Assembly (NCBI RefSeq): GCF_900188035.1
Contig: NZ_FZNN01000009.1
Coordinates: 1-64,000 of the forward strand
Source of the DNA: Puniceibacterium sediminis
GTDB lineage: Bacteria > Pseudomonadota > Alphaproteobacteria > Rhodobacterales > Rhodobacteraceae
Reading direction: 5' to 3'
DNA length: 64,000 nt
The translations under genes and the position numbers were made by a program. The notes beneath the pieces were generated by a model, which was given only the letters and a program-made list of their open reading frames with translations, had not been told where the DNA came from and ran no database searches. Of the stretch, positions 53,616 through 63,021 are shown in pieces. Position 1 is the first letter of the stretch; each line of letters begins with the position of its first letter.

Positions 53616-54256
53616 ACATCATACTTCTAGGACCGCCGGGCGCCGGCAAAGGCACTCAGGCACGCATGCTCGTGGAAGAGCGGAACATGATCCAGCTTTC
53701 CACCGGCGACATGTTGCGCGAAGCACGTGACAGCGGCACAGAGATGGGCCGGATCGTGGCAGATGTCATGGCGCGCGGCGATCTTGTGACGGATGAAATC
53801 GTGATCGGCCTGATCCGCGAAAAGCTGCAGGGCGACATCGCTGGGGGGCTGATTTTCGACGGCTTCCCGCGCACGCTCAAGCAGGCGGATGCGCTGGCCG
53901 AATTGCTGGCGGACATGGGCCAGACGCTTGACCGGGTGATCGAACTGCGCGTCAACGACGACGCGCTGGTCAGCCGCATCACGGCGCGGTCCACCTGCGG
54001 CACCTGCGGTGAGGTCTATAACGACATCACCAAGCCGATCCCGGCCGATGGCAAATGCTCGAACTGCGGCGGTACCGAATTCAAGCGCCGCGCAGACGAC
54101 AATGAGCAGAGCCTCAAGAAACGTCTGATGGAATATTACAAACAGACCTCGCCGCTGATTGGCTATTACTACGCCAAGGGCACGCACTGCCGCGTCGACG
54201 GTCTGGGTGAAATGTCCGCCGTCAAGGCCGCTATCGCGGACAAGCTGGACGGTTGA
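53612..54256 (+). CDS. adk: adenylate kinase
   Basis: 214 residues, long form. P-loop [11 protein letters not shown] (about 7-17), the NMP-binding [27 protein letters not shown] and a LID domain with a Cys4-type zinc site (CGTCGEVYN and CSNCGG, about 130-153). It interconverts ATP, ADP and AMP. Start overlaps the secY stop (ATGA), the usual secY-adk coupling. Confidence 0.97.
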
Positions 54257-54552
54257 CGCCACGGGCTGCGGCCCCAAGGGCGCCGCGCCTGGGTTGCCCG
54301 GGGGCAGGGATCTATCGGCCCGGGTTCAACCCGCTGTGCGGCGCGGTCGCGCGGCGGAAAGATACGGGGTTGACGCCTGTTCGGATTCCCCATACCCACC
54401 CCTATCTCTGCCAGAGAATCGCTATTGTTGGGTTATACGCAACACCCTGCAAGAACACCTGATCAGCGGCAAATCCATCGGCGAATAGCCCGGGTTTGAT
54501 GTTGTGAAAAAAGGGTCTGGAACTACGGACCCGCAACGAAAAGGAAATACAC
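54257..54552. other. intergenic region adk-rpsM
   Basis: 296 bases. No gene is supported. A TTGACG box at 54370-54375 followed 17 bases later by TACCCA is a weak candidate promoter for rpsM; the sequence near 54440 (GTTGGGTTATACGC) is another. Too uncertain to choose. Confidence 0.35.
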
Positions 54553-54921
54553 GTGGCACGTATCGCCGGCGTTAACATCCCGACCCACAAACGGGTCCCG
54601 ATCGCCCTCACCTATATCACCGGAATCGGCCAGGCTTCTGCCGAATCCATCTGTGAAGCCGTTAACATCGACGCCGCCCGTCGTGTGAACGAACTGTCTG
54701 ACGCCGAAGTGCTCGCCATCCGCGAACATATCGACGCCAACTTTACCGTCGAAGGTGACCTGCGTCGCGAGACCCAGATGAACATCAAGCGTCTGATGGA
54801 CCTCGGCTGCTATCGTGGCCTGCGTCACCGTCGTAACCTGCCCGTTCGCGGTCAGCGGACTCACACCAACGCTCGCACCCGCAAAGGCCCCGCTAAGGCC
54901 ATTGCCGGCAAGAAGAAATAA
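54553..54921 (+). CDS. rpsM: 30S ribosomal protein S13
   Basis: 122 residues. [70 protein letters not shown] and the basic tail are standard. S13 bridges to L5 and contacts P-site tRNA. First gene of the alpha-type group rpsM-rpsK-rpoA-rplQ. rpmJ is not present between secY/adk and rpsM. Confidence 0.97.
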   Translation: MARIAGVNIPTHKRVPIALTYITGIGQASAESICEAVNIDAARRVNELSDAEVLAIREHIDANFTVEGDLRRETQMNIKRLMDLGCYRGLRHRRNLPVRGQRTHTNARTRKGPAKAIAGKKK

Positions 54922-54936
54922 GGGAGGGCTGACAAC

Positions 54937-55329
54937 ATGGCACGCGATACAAAACGCGCAGGCAAGAAGAAGGTCTCCAAGAACATCGCCGCTGGTGTGG
55001 CGCATGTGAATTCTTCTTTCAACAACACCAAGATCCTGATCTCGGACGTGCAGGGCAATGCCATTGCATGGTCCTCGGCCGGCACCATGGGCTTCAAGGG
55101 GTCGCGTAAATCGACACCTTACGCTGCTCAGCTTGCTGCCGAAGATGCCGGTAAAAAGGCACAGGAACACGGCGTGAAGACGATCGAAGTCGAAGTTCAG
55201 GGCCCCGGTTCGGGCCGTGAATCAGCACTTCGCGCGCTGGCTGCTGTTGGCTTCAACATCACCTCGATCCGTGATGTGACCCCGATGGCACACAACGGCT
55301 GCCGCCCGCCGAAACGCCGCCGGGTCTGA
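54937..55329 (+). CDS. rpsK: 30S ribosomal protein S11
   Basis: 130 residues. [22 protein letters not shown] and the C-terminal [19 protein letters not shown] are diagnostic. S11 forms the platform near the 3' end of 16S rRNA. Fifteen bases after rpsM. A stem (TTGGGGC/GCCCCAA, about 55347-55374) lies between rpsK and rpoA, without a T-run. Confidence 0.97.
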   Translation: MARDTKRAGKKKVSKNIAAGVAHVNSSFNNTKILISDVQGNAIAWSSAGTMGFKGSRKSTPYAAQLAAEDAGKKAQEHGVKTIEVEVQGPGSGRESALRALAAVGFNITSIRDVTPMAHNGCRPPKRRRV

Positions 55330-55442
55330 TTCCTATTATTTTTGGTTGGGGCTGCGCCTTTGTGCACGGCCCCAATCCGTCATTTTAACCTCGGGCGTTT
55401 TTGCCTTTAGGACATGAGGCAAAAACAGGAATGGAGGGACGT

Positions 55443-56459
55443 ATGATCCACAAGAACTGGGCTGAACTGATCAAGCCAACGCAGCTTGACGTAAAGCCGG
55501 GCAACGATCCGACGCGCGTCGCGACCGTCATCGCGGAACCGCTTGAGCGCGGCTTTGGTCTGACCCTTGGCAACGCGCTGCGGCGTGTGCTCCTGTCGTC
55601 GCTGCAGGGGGCCGCTATCACCTCTGTGCAGATCGACAACGTACTGCACGAATTCTCGTCCGTTGCCGGTGTACGCGAAGACGTGACCGACATCGTTCTG
55701 AACCTCAAGGGTGTTTCCCTGCGCATGGAAGTCGAAGGGCCCAAGCGCCTGTCGATCAATGCCAAGGGCCCCGGTGTCGTCAAGGCTGGCGACATTTCCG
55801 AATCCAACGGTATCGAGATCCTGAACAAGGATCACGTGATCTGCCACCTCGACGATGGTGCGGATCTGTTCATGGAACTGACCGTGAACACCGGCAAGGG
55901 TTACGTTTCGGCTGACAAGAACAAGCCCGAAGATGCCCCCATCGGCATGATCCCGATCGATGCGATCTATTCGCCGGTCAAAAAGGTCGCTTATGATGTT
56001 CAACCCACCCGCGAGGGCCAGGTGCTGGACTATGACAAGCTGACCATGAAGATCGAAACCGACGGCTCGCTGACGCCCGAAGATGCCGTGGCCTATGCTG
56101 CGCGTATCCTTCAGGACCAGCTGTCGATCTTCGTCAACTTCGACGAACCGGAATCGGCCAACCGTCAGGACGACGACGATGGTCTGGAATTCAACCCGCT
56201 CCTCCTCAAGAAGGTGGACGAGCTGGAACTTTCCGTCCGTTCCGCGAACTGCCTGAAGAACGACAATATCGTCTACATCGGCGATCTCATCCAGAAGACC
56301 GAAGCAGAAATGCTGCGCACGCCGAACTTCGGTCGCAAGTCGCTGAACGAGATCAAAGAGGTTCTGTCCGGCATGGGTCTGCACCTTGGCATGGATGTCG
56401 AGGACTGGCCGCCAGACAATATCGAAGACCTTGCCAAGAAGATGGAAGATACCTTCTAA
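55443..56459 (+). CDS. rpoA: DNA-directed RNA polymerase subunit alpha
   Basis: 338 residues. The N-terminal domain has [24 protein letters not shown], the C-terminal domain (about 250-325) [42 protein letters not shown], which binds UP elements and activators. ATG 55443 follows GAGGGACGT; the frame is open further upstream to 55401 but not conserved. Usual position between rpsK and rplQ. Confidence 0.97.
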   Translation: MIHKNWAELIKPTQLDVKPGNDPTRVATVIAEPLERGFGLTLGNALRRVLLSSLQGAAITSVQIDNVLHEFSSVAGVREDVTDIVLNLKGVSLRMEVEGPKRLSINAKGPGVVKAGDISESNGIEILNKDHVICHLDDGADLFMELTVNTGKGYVSADKNKPEDAPIGMIPIDAIYSPVKKVAYDVQPTREGQVLDYDKLTMKIETDGSLTPEDAVAYAARILQDQLSIFVNFDEPESANRQDDDDGLEFNPLLLKKVDELELSVRSANCLKNDNIVYIGDLIQKTEAEMLRTPNFGRKSLNEIKEVLSGMGLHLGMDVEDWPPDNIEDLAKKMEDTF

Positions 56460-56512
56460 GATCGGCTTAACAAATTGCGCGGATGTCCCGTTTCGGGGCA
56501 TCTGCCACACCG

Positions 56513-56556
56513 GAGCCATACGGTTTCCATACGCGAACCATACGGTTTCCATACGA
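56513..56556 (+). repeat. short direct repeat in rpoA-rplQ gap
   Basis: The motif ATACGGTTTCCATACG occurs twice (about 56518-56533 and 56540-56556, the latter starting CATACGG), separated by CGAACC. It may be a remnant of slippage; no function is evident. Confidence 0.5.
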
Positions 56557-56650
56557 CCCCGACCCGGGCAATCCGCCCCAATGACGGGTGAGACACGCAT
56601 CTCGCCCCGGACAAAGCATAGAGCTTCACAAAGCTTAAAGGAGATAGAAA

Positions 56651-57073
56651 ATGCGTCACAAAAAAGGCTACCGCCGCCTGAACCGTACCCACGAGCACCG
56701 CAAGGCACTCTGGGCAAACATGGCCGGCTCGCTCATTGAGCACGAACAGATCAAGACCACGCTGCCCAAGGCAAAAGAACTCAAGCGCGTGATCGATAAG
56801 CTGGTAACCCTCGGAAAACGCGGCGATCTTCACGCCCGTCGTCAGGCCAATGCCCAGCTCAAGCAGGACATGCACGTTGCCAAGCTCTTCGAAGTCCTCG
56901 GCCCGCGCTACGCCGAGCGTCAGGGTGGTTACGTCCGCGTTCTGAAGGCCGGTTTCCGTTATGGTGACATGGCGCCGATGGCGATCATCGAATTCGTCGA
57001 GCGTGACGTCGATGCCAAGGGTGCTGCCGACAAGGCACGTCTGGCCGCATACGAAGTGTCCGAAGACGCATAA
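56651..57073 (+). CDS. rplQ: 50S ribosomal protein L17
   Basis: 140 residues. [45 protein letters not shown] is the L17 signature. Start preceded by AAGGAG. In the 191-base gap after rpoA a direct repeat (CCATACG-GTTTCCATACG, around 56515-56555) occurs. Ends the ribosomal cluster; a clear terminator follows. Confidence 0.97.
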   Translation: MRHKKGYRRLNRTHEHRKALWANMAGSLIEHEQIKTTLPKAKELKRVIDKLVTLGKRGDLHARRQANAQLKQDMHVAKLFEVLGPRYAERQGGYVRVLKAGFRYGDMAPMAIIEFVERDVDAKGAADKARLAAYEVSEDA

Positions 57074-57097
57074 ATCTCGTTAGGGATCAAAGATTTA

Positions 57098-57132
57098 GGG
57101 GCCTCTGCCAGTTTCTGGCAGGGGCCTTTTTT
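57098..57132 (+). terminator. Rho-independent terminator after rplQ
   Basis: GGCCTCTGCCAG (57100-57111) pairs with CTGGCAGGGGCC (57115-57126), loop TTT, followed by TTTTTT. Classic terminator closing the rpsM-rplQ transcript. Confidence 0.9.
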
Positions 57133-57265
57133 ATTGCCCCGGCGCGGGCTGCGGCGTTGCTTTCAGCGTCTCGGAAAGGGCAATTGGCAGGCCGACAACC
57201 TGCGATCCCAGCCTTGCAATCGCGCCGTGCGGCGCGCATATCTGATGCGCAGAAGGAGACCGCGC

Positions 57266-58645
57266 ATGTTCCGTATCTTTTTGATTTCGTTCATGGTTCT
57301 GGCGACAAGCCTGTCGGCCCAAGTCCAGAAGGTCCCGGAATCGCAGGCGGAAATCTCGCTGACCTTTGCACCTTTGGTGCGCGCGGCGGCGCCTGCGGTG
57401 GTCAATATCTATGCAAGCCGAGTGGTTCAGGCGCGCTCCCCTTTTCTGGATGACCCGATTTTCGGGGACTTCTTCCGGGATTTCGGGCTCGGGCGGCCAC
57501 GGGTTCAGAACTCTCTGGGCTCCGGGGTCATCCTGTCGGATGATGGATTTATTGTGTCGAATTATCATGTGGTTGGGCAGGCGACGGACATCCGCGTGGT
57601 GCTGAATGACCGGCGCGAATTCGTGGCAACGGTCCTGTTGGGGGATGAGGAAAGCGACCTCGCGATTCTCAAGCTCGAAGGCGCCGCAGACATGCCCCAT
57701 CTCGATCTGCGCGACAGCGATACGGTCGAGGTCGGCGAACTGGTTCTGGCGATCGGCAATCCCTTCGGGGTCGGCCAGACTGTCACCAGCGGCATCGTTT
57801 CGGGGCTGGCCCGGTCGGGTACGGCAACGGGCAACACGCGGGGATATTTCATCCAGACCGATGCGCCGATCAACCCGGGCAACTCCGGCGGCGCCCTGAT
57901 TGATGTGAAGGGGCGGTTGGTAGGGGTAAACACCTCGATTCTCAGCAGTTCGGGCGGGTCCAACGGCATTGGTTTCGCCATCCCTTCGGCGCTTGTCGCT
58001 CAGTTCGTGGATCAGGCGCGGGGCGGCAAGGACAGCTTTGAGCGGCCCTGGGCGGGCATGGGCGGCCAGCCGGTCGATGCGGATCTGTCGGAAAGCCTTG
58101 GGCTCGTGCTGCCGGGTGGGGTGGTCGTGTCGGAACTGCACCCCGACAGCCCGTTCCGGACCGCCGGGATCGAAGTCGGGGATGTGATCACCGCCGTGGA
58201 TGGCCAGCCGGTGAACACGCCCCCCGAAATGATCTACCGCATGTCCATCCGCGGTCTGGGGGCGACGGCGCGCGTCACACGGCTGCGCGGGGAGGTCGCC
58301 GAGGAGGTGGAGGTCCGCATGATCGCCGCGCCCGAGGCTCCGGCCCGCGACGAACAGGTTCTGGGCAAGCGCGACGTACTGCCTGGCGTGCGATTGTCCA
58401 ACATCAACCCCGGAGTCATCGTTGAAACCGGCCTGCCACTGGCGGCGCAGGGTGTGGTGGTGCTCGATCCCGGCCCTTACGGGACACGCGTCGGGCTGAA
58501 GCCGGGTGATATCGTGAAGGGTGTCAACGACCAGGTGATCGAAACGGCGGATCAGGTTGGCCGGGCCCTGCGCCGGGCCGGATCGAAGGTTTCGCTGGAC
58601 ATCCTGCGCGGCGGTCAGCGCGCGCGCCTTCGTTTCAGGGTCTGA
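57266..58645 (+). CDS. Do/DegQ-type periplasmic serine protease
   Basis: 459 residues. Signal peptide MFRIFLISFMVLATSLSAQ. Trypsin-like domain with the triad His in SNYHVVGQA, Asp in ESDLAILKL and Ser in NPGNSGGALID; then two PDZ domains (about 255-345 and 365-455), with ELHPDSPFRTAGIEVGDVITAVDG. ATG 57266 follows AGAAGGAG; the frame is open further upstream but lacks the signal peptide position. It degrades or refolds misfolded envelope proteins. Followed after three bases by rarA. Confidence 0.92.
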   Translation: MFRIFLISFMVLATSLSAQVQKVPESQAEISLTFAPLVRAAAPAVVNIYASRVVQARSPFLDDPIFGDFFRDFGLGRPRVQNSLGSGVILSDDGFIVSNYHVVGQATDIRVVLNDRREFVATVLLGDEESDLAILKLEGAADMPHLDLRDSDTVEVGELVLAIGNPFGVGQTVTSGIVSGLARSGTATGNTRGYFIQTDAPINPGNSGGALIDVKGRLVGVNTSILSSSGGSNGIGFAIPSALVAQFVDQARGGKDSFERPWAGMGGQPVDADLSESLGLVLPGGVVVSELHPDSPFRTAGIEVGDVITAVDGQPVNTPPEMIYRMSIRGLGATARVTRLRGEVAEEVEVRMIAAPEAPARDEQVLGKRDVLPGVRLSNINPGVIVETGLPLAAQGVVVLDPGPYGTRVGLKPGDIVKGVNDQVIETADQVGRALRRAGSKVSLDILRGGQRARLRFRV

Positions 58646-58648
58646 ACC

Positions 58649-59947
58649 ATGGCAGATCTGTTTCAGGATAAATTCATCCCCGACACTGCTCCGCGACCGC
58701 TGGCCGACCGGTTGCGGCCAAGGTCGCTGGCCGAGGTGATCGGTCAGCAAAAGGTCATCGGGCCGGATGGGCCGCTGGGGGTGATGCTGGCCTCGAACTC
58801 ATTGGGGTCACTGGTGTTCTGGGGCCCGCCGGGGGTGGGCAAGACCACCATCGCACGGCTGCTGGCGGATGAGACAGACCTGCATTTCGTTCAGATCAGC
58901 GCGATCTTTACCGGGGTCCCCGAGCTGCGCAAAGTGTTCGACGCGGCCAAGCATCGGCGGCAGAACGGGCAGGGGACGCTTTTGTTCGTGGATGAAATCC
59001 ACCGTTTCAACAAGGCGCAGCAGGACGGGTTTCTGCCGCATATGGAGGACGGGACCATCCTTCTGGTCGGGGCCACGACCGAGAACCCATCGTTCGAGTT
59101 GAACGCCGCCCTGCTCAGCCGGTCGCAGGTTCTGGTGCTGGAACGCCTGTCGTTGGGCGAATTGGAGCTGCTCGCCCAGAGGGCCGAAAAGGAACTGTCC
59201 CGCGCGCTGCCACTGGACGGGCATGCGCGTGAGGCGCTGCTGGAAATGGCGGATGGCGACGGCCGTGCGCTGCTCAATCTGATCGAACAGGTTGCGGCCT
59301 GGAAGGTGGATGGCAAGCTGGGCACCGATCAGCTGACCACAAGGCTGATGCGGCGCGCGGCGCAGCACGACAAGTCGGGCGAAAGCCATTACAATCTGAT
59401 CTCAGCCTTGCACAAATCCGTGCGCGGCTCGGACCCGGATGCGGCGCTCTACTGGTTTGCCCGGATGCTTGAGGGCGGCGAAGATCCCCGGTTCCTTGCC
59501 CGCAGGATCACCCGCATGGCAGTTGAGGATATCGGTCTGGCCGATCCACAGGCGCAGGCCGTCTGCCTGCAGGGGTGGGAGACATATCAGCGGCTTGGCT
59601 CACCGGAAGGGGAATTGGCGCTGGCGCAGGCGGTGGTTTACCTCGCGCTCGCGCCGAAATCCAACGCGGTCTATGCGGCCTACAAGGCGGCTCGCCGCGC
59701 GGCCAAGGCGACCGGATCGGTGTCCCCGCCCAAACATATCCTGAACGCCCCGACGGCGCTGATGAAGGACATCGGCTATGGCGACGGCTATGCCTACGAC
59801 CATGACGCCGAGGACGCCTTTTCCGGGCAGGATTATTTCCCCGAGAGCATGGGCCGGACAGTGTTCTATGAACCGGTCGAGCGGGGGTTCGAACGGGATC
59901 TGAAGAAGCGCGTTGAGTATTTCAACAAACTACGGGCCAAGCGCTAG
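58649..59947 (+). CDS. rarA: replication-associated recombination protein A
   Basis: 432 residues, clamp-loader AAA+ family. PLADRLRPRSLAEVIGQQKVIG, Walker A GPPGVGKTTIARLL (about 54-62), Walker B LLFVDEIHRFNKAQQDGFLPHME, sensor 1 VGATTENPSFELNAALLSR and the RarA/WRNIP C-terminal domain (AVEDIGLADPQAQAVCL, LKKRVEYFNKLRAKR). It acts on stalled forks. Three bases after the protease gene; overlaps nothing downstream. Confidence 0.94.
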   Translation: MADLFQDKFIPDTAPRPLADRLRPRSLAEVIGQQKVIGPDGPLGVMLASNSLGSLVFWGPPGVGKTTIARLLADETDLHFVQISAIFTGVPELRKVFDAAKHRRQNGQGTLLFVDEIHRFNKAQQDGFLPHMEDGTILLVGATTENPSFELNAALLSRSQVLVLERLSLGELELLAQRAEKELSRALPLDGHAREALLEMADGDGRALLNLIEQVAAWKVDGKLGTDQLTTRLMRRAAQHDKSGESHYNLISALHKSVRGSDPDAALYWFARMLEGGEDPRFLARRITRMAVEDIGLADPQAQAVCLQGWETYQRLGSPEGELALAQAVVYLALAPKSNAVYAAYKAARRAAKATGSVSPPKHILNAPTALMKDIGYGDGYAYDHDAEDAFSGQDYFPESMGRTVFYEPVERGFERDLKKRVEYFNKLRAKR

Positions 59948-59997
59948 CGCCGCGCCGCCCAAAGCGCCGTCGCTTGACATCTCACAGCACAGGCGCG

Positions 59998-60387
59998 ATG
60001 CACCGCTACATGGTATTTACACTGTTACAGGTCGCTTTGGGCGGCGCTTTGGGGGCCTCTTCACGCTATTTGACGGGGCTGGCCACGATCCGGCTGATCG
60101 GCCCGGGGTTCCCCTGGGGGACGCTTACCGTCAATGTCGTCGGGTCGTTTCTGATGGGCATCGTGGTCGTGGTGCTGGCGCAGACCGTCGGAAACCGCTA
60201 TGCGCCTCTTTTGATGACGGGGTTCCTGGGCGGTTTTACTACATTCTCGGCCTTCTCGCTTGATGCGGTCACCCTATATGAACGGGGGGCCCTTGGGCTT
60301 GCGGCGGGATATGTGCTGGCCTCTGTGATCCTTTCGTTGCTGGCACTGATGGCGGGCCTGTTGGTCGCGCGGGGGATATTGGCATGA
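59998..60387 (+). CDS. crcB: fluoride efflux channel CrcB
   Basis: 129 residues from ATG 59998, four transmembrane segments. GGALGASSRYLTGL, GTLTVNVVGSFLMGI (with the conserved Asn) and GFLGGFTTFSAFSLDAV are CrcB/Fluc signatures. The start is uncertain: 59974 (TTG) and 60010 (ATG) are in frame and no strong Shine-Dalgarno is seen. It works as a homodimer in the inner membrane. Stop overlaps the rluC-type start by four bases. No fluoride-riboswitch-like leader was recognisable. Confidence 0.9.
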   Translation: MHRYMVFTLLQVALGGALGASSRYLTGLATIRLIGPGFPWGTLTVNVVGSFLMGIVVVVLAQTVGNRYAPLLMTGFLGGFTTFSAFSLDAVTLYERGALGLAAGYVLASVILSLLALMAGLLVARGILA

Positions 60388-61424
60388 GCCAGGTACAGAC
60401 ACTGACGGTTTCACAAGACGATGGCGATCAGCGGCTGGACCGCTGGCTGCGGCGCATTTTTCCGCATCTCGCACAGACGCGCATCGAAAAGATGTGCCGC
60501 AAGGGCGAATTGCGCGTCGATGGCGGGCGGGTCAAGGCCAACACGCGGCTTGAGGCCGGCCAGCAGGTGCGCATCCCGCCGCTGCCCGACCCCGGCCAGA
60601 TCCAGTCCGGTCCCAAGACCGAGGTGACTTCGGCCGATGCCCGCATGATGCGCGACATTGTTCTGTATCAGGACGACCACGTCATCGCGATCAACAAACC
60701 GGCCGGCCTGCCGACGCAGGGCGGCAGCAAACAGACCCGCCATGTGGACGGCCTGTCCGTGGCCTTGCAGTACGATTATGAGGACAAGCCGCGTCTGGTA
60801 CACCGTCTGGACAAGGACACCTCTGGTGTTCTGCTGCTGGCGCGCACGCGCGCGGCGGCACAGGCGCTGACCGCCTCGATGCGGCACAAGGAAACGCGCA
60901 AGATTTACTGGGCGCTCGTCGCCGGGGTGCCGACGCCCTATCTGGGCGAGATCAAGTATGGTCTGGTCAAGGCTGCGGGCCGTGGCGCCGGCGGCGAGGG
61001 CGAAAAGATGATCGCCGTGCATCCGCGCGACATGAACAGCACGCCGGGGGCCAAGCGCGCCTATACGATCTATGCAACGCTTTACCGGGTTGCGGGTCGC
61101 GCGGCCTGGGTCGCGATGGAGCCGCTGACAGGGCGCACCCACCAGCTGCGCGCGCATATGGCGGAAATCGGTCATCCGATCATCGGCGATGGCAAATACG
61201 GCGGATCAGGTCAGGAAAATCAGGGCGACGGCTGGGGCGCTCAGCTGGGCGGAATGATTTCAAAGAAACTGCACCTGCACGCGCGCATGATGCGGTTCGA
61301 ACATCCCGTGACGCACAAGATCATCACCGTCACCGCGCCGCTGCCTGAACACATGGCCCACAGCTGGGAAACCTTCGGCTGGACCGAAGACCTCGCGTCA
61401 GAAGACCCCTTCGAGGCGATCTGA
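60384..61424 (+). CDS. RluC/RluD-type 23S rRNA pseudouridine synthase
   Basis: 346 residues. An N-terminal S4 domain (about 15-75, RLDRWLRRIFPHLAQTRIEKMCRKGELRVDGGRV), then the catalytic domain with Asp in HRLDKDTSGVLLLARTR (about 137-153) and GRTHQLRAHMAEIGHPIIGDGKYGG. It isomerises uridines in 23S rRNA; RluC is more likely than RluD from context, but specificity cannot be fixed. Start and stop overlap the flanking genes by four bases or one base. Confidence 0.9.
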   Translation: MSQVQTLTVSQDDGDQRLDRWLRRIFPHLAQTRIEKMCRKGELRVDGGRVKANTRLEAGQQVRIPPLPDPGQIQSGPKTEVTSADARMMRDIVLYQDDHVIAINKPAGLPTQGGSKQTRHVDGLSVALQYDYEDKPRLVHRLDKDTSGVLLLARTRAAAQALTASMRHKETRKIYWALVAGVPTPYLGEIKYGLVKAAGRGAGGEGEKMIAVHPRDMNSTPGAKRAYTIYATLYRVAGRAAWVAMEPLTGRTHQLRAHMAEIGHPIIGDGKYGGSGQENQGDGWGAQLGGMISKKLHLHARMMRFEHPVTHKIITVTAPLPEHMAHSWETFGWTEDLASEDPFEAI

Positions 61425-62107
61425 TGGGGTCCGATCTGCGCCTTGTGGTGTTCGACGTCGACGGTACGCTGGTCGACAGCCAGGCCGATATTCTGGCCGC
61501 GATGACTGCCGCCTTTGGCACGGTCGCGCTGCCCACGCCGACCCGCGAAGACATCCTTGGCATCGTCGGGCTGTCCCTGCCCGAGGCGATGTCGGTCCTT
61601 GTCCCCGGTATTGCGACGCCGCTGCGCCGCGATCTGGTGGCGGGGTACAAGGCCGCCTATATGGACCTGCGCGCCGAAAACGGGGTCGAAGTGTCGTCAC
61701 CGCTCTACCCCCACGTCCGCAAGGTGCTGGAAGAGATGCACGCCGTGCCCGAACTGTTGCTGGGCGTTGCCACCGGCAAATCGCGCAAGGGGCTGGACAA
61801 GCTGCTGGACGGCCATGACCTGCGCCACCTGTTCGTGACGCAGCAGGTCGCGGACAATCATCCGTCGAAACCGCACCCCGCGATGCTGCGAAGCGCCCTG
61901 TCGGAAACCGGCATTGATGCGCACCGTGCGGTAATGGTGGGCGATACGAGTTACGATATGGAAATGGCACGGGCGGCGGGCATGCTCGCGATTGGTGTGG
62001 GCTGGGGATACCATGATCGCGCCCGGCTGAAGGATGCGCATATCCTGCTGGACGACATCCGCCTGCTGCCCGGTCTTTTGCAGCAGATATGGGAGCAGAT
62101 GGCATGA
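61424..62107 (+). CDS. HAD-superfamily hydrolase (Gph-like)
   Basis: 227 residues. Motif I VFDVDGTLVDS (about 8-18), motif II Thr in GVATGKSRKGL, motif III Lys in HPSKPHPAML and motif IV VGDTSYDMEMARAAG. The cap insertion type is that of phosphoglycolate phosphatase-like enzymes. It overlaps the pseudouridine synthase stop by one base and the ATP12-type start by four. Substrate not predictable; a small phosphate ester is likely. Confidence 0.9.
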   Translation: MGSDLRLVVFDVDGTLVDSQADILAAMTAAFGTVALPTPTREDILGIVGLSLPEAMSVLVPGIATPLRRDLVAGYKAAYMDLRAENGVEVSSPLYPHVRKVLEEMHAVPELLLGVATGKSRKGLDKLLDGHDLRHLFVTQQVADNHPSKPHPAMLRSALSETGIDAHRAVMVGDTSYDMEMARAAGMLAIGVGWGYHDRARLKDAHILLDDIRLLPGLLQQIWEQMA

Positions 62108-62823
62108 GCGAATGGGCCCCGAAACGGTTCTGGAAAACTGCCGAAGTGGCCGAGGCCGAAGGCGGTTTTGGTGTCACACTGGATGGGCGGACCGTCAAAA
62201 CACCGGCCAAGGCCTCTCTTGTGGTGCCGACCTCTGCGTTGGCGCAGGCCATCGCGGCCGAATGGGACGCGCAGATCGAACAGATCGACCCGGCCTCGAT
62301 GCCCTATACCCGTGGTGCGAATGCGGCCATCGACAAGGTCCGGATCCAGCACGGCGAAGTGGCCGATATGCTGGCCGATTACGGCGACAGCGATCTGCTA
62401 TGCTACCGCGCGGATAGCCCTGCCGAACTGGCCGCCCGTCAGGCCGCAGGCTGGGATCCGATGCTGGACTGGGCCGAGGCGCGGCTGGGTGCGCGCCTGG
62501 AAACACGCATAGGCATCATGCACGCCCCCCAGACACCGCAAGCAGTGACAACGCTACGGCAACAGGTCCACAACTTGGATGCCTTTGAACTGGCCGCTTT
62601 CCACGACCTTGTGTCACTGACCGGATCTCTGGTTTTGGGATTCGCCGCTGCATTCGAACAGGCCACAGCCCCCGAGATCTGGGCCCTCTCGCGCATCGAC
62701 GAGGACTGGCAGCAGGAACTCTGGGGTGCCGATGAAGAGGCGCAAGAGGTCGCCGATCGCAAGCAAGCCGCGTTCCTGCAGGCGCAGCGGTTCTTTCTGA
62801 TCTCGCAGAACCGGCCAAATTGA
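62104..62823 (+). CDS. ATP12 family F1-ATPase assembly chaperone
   Basis: 239 residues. Starts MSEWAPKRFWKTAEVAEAEGGFGVTLDGRTVKTPAKASLVVPT and has DSDLLCYRADSPAELAARQAAGWDP and DLVSLTGSLVLGFAAAFEQA, as in the ATP12 family found in alphaproteobacteria and mitochondria. It chaperones the alpha subunit of F1. ATG 62104 overlaps the HAD stop. A stem-loop (GAGGGCTG/CAGCCCTC, 62830-62861) follows and may end the operon. Confidence 0.92.
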   Translation: MSEWAPKRFWKTAEVAEAEGGFGVTLDGRTVKTPAKASLVVPTSALAQAIAAEWDAQIEQIDPASMPYTRGANAAIDKVRIQHGEVADMLADYGDSDLLCYRADSPAELAARQAAGWDPMLDWAEARLGARLETRIGIMHAPQTPQAVTTLRQQVHNLDAFELAAFHDLVSLTGSLVLGFAAAFEQATAPEIWALSRIDEDWQQELWGADEEAQEVADRKQAAFLQAQRFFLISQNRPN

Positions 62824-62829
62824 CCGTCT

Positions 62830-62861
62830 GAGGGCTGACTAAAGGGAAAGAAACAGCCCTC
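62830..62861 (+). terminator. stem-loop after ATP12 gene
   Basis: GAGGGCTG (62830-62837) pairs perfectly with CAGCCCTC (62854-62861), loop of 16. The T-run is displaced (GGGCCATTTTC), so it is a weak terminator candidate before aapJ. Confidence 0.45.
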
Positions 62862-63021
62862 GGGCCATTTTCGGCGGCATCCCGCTTGACGTTCAAATAT
62901 GAATCCGACCAAACTTGCGATCACAAAGGGGGGGGAACTCCCAGCTTTGGTCTTTGCGGTCCCTGTGGCCGTTCAAAAAAACCGTTTCATAAGGGAACGG
63001 AGAAAACAGGAAGAGGTTAAC

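Noticed and set aside
57131-58750. 539-codon open frame antisense to the Do-type protease
   Set aside because: Shadow; the plus strand has signal peptide, catalytic triad and PDZ domains.
59900-59997. Fluoride riboswitch upstream of crcB
   Set aside because: I could not find the conserved pseudoknot elements in the short gap after rarA, and crcB appears to be read through from the upstream genes.
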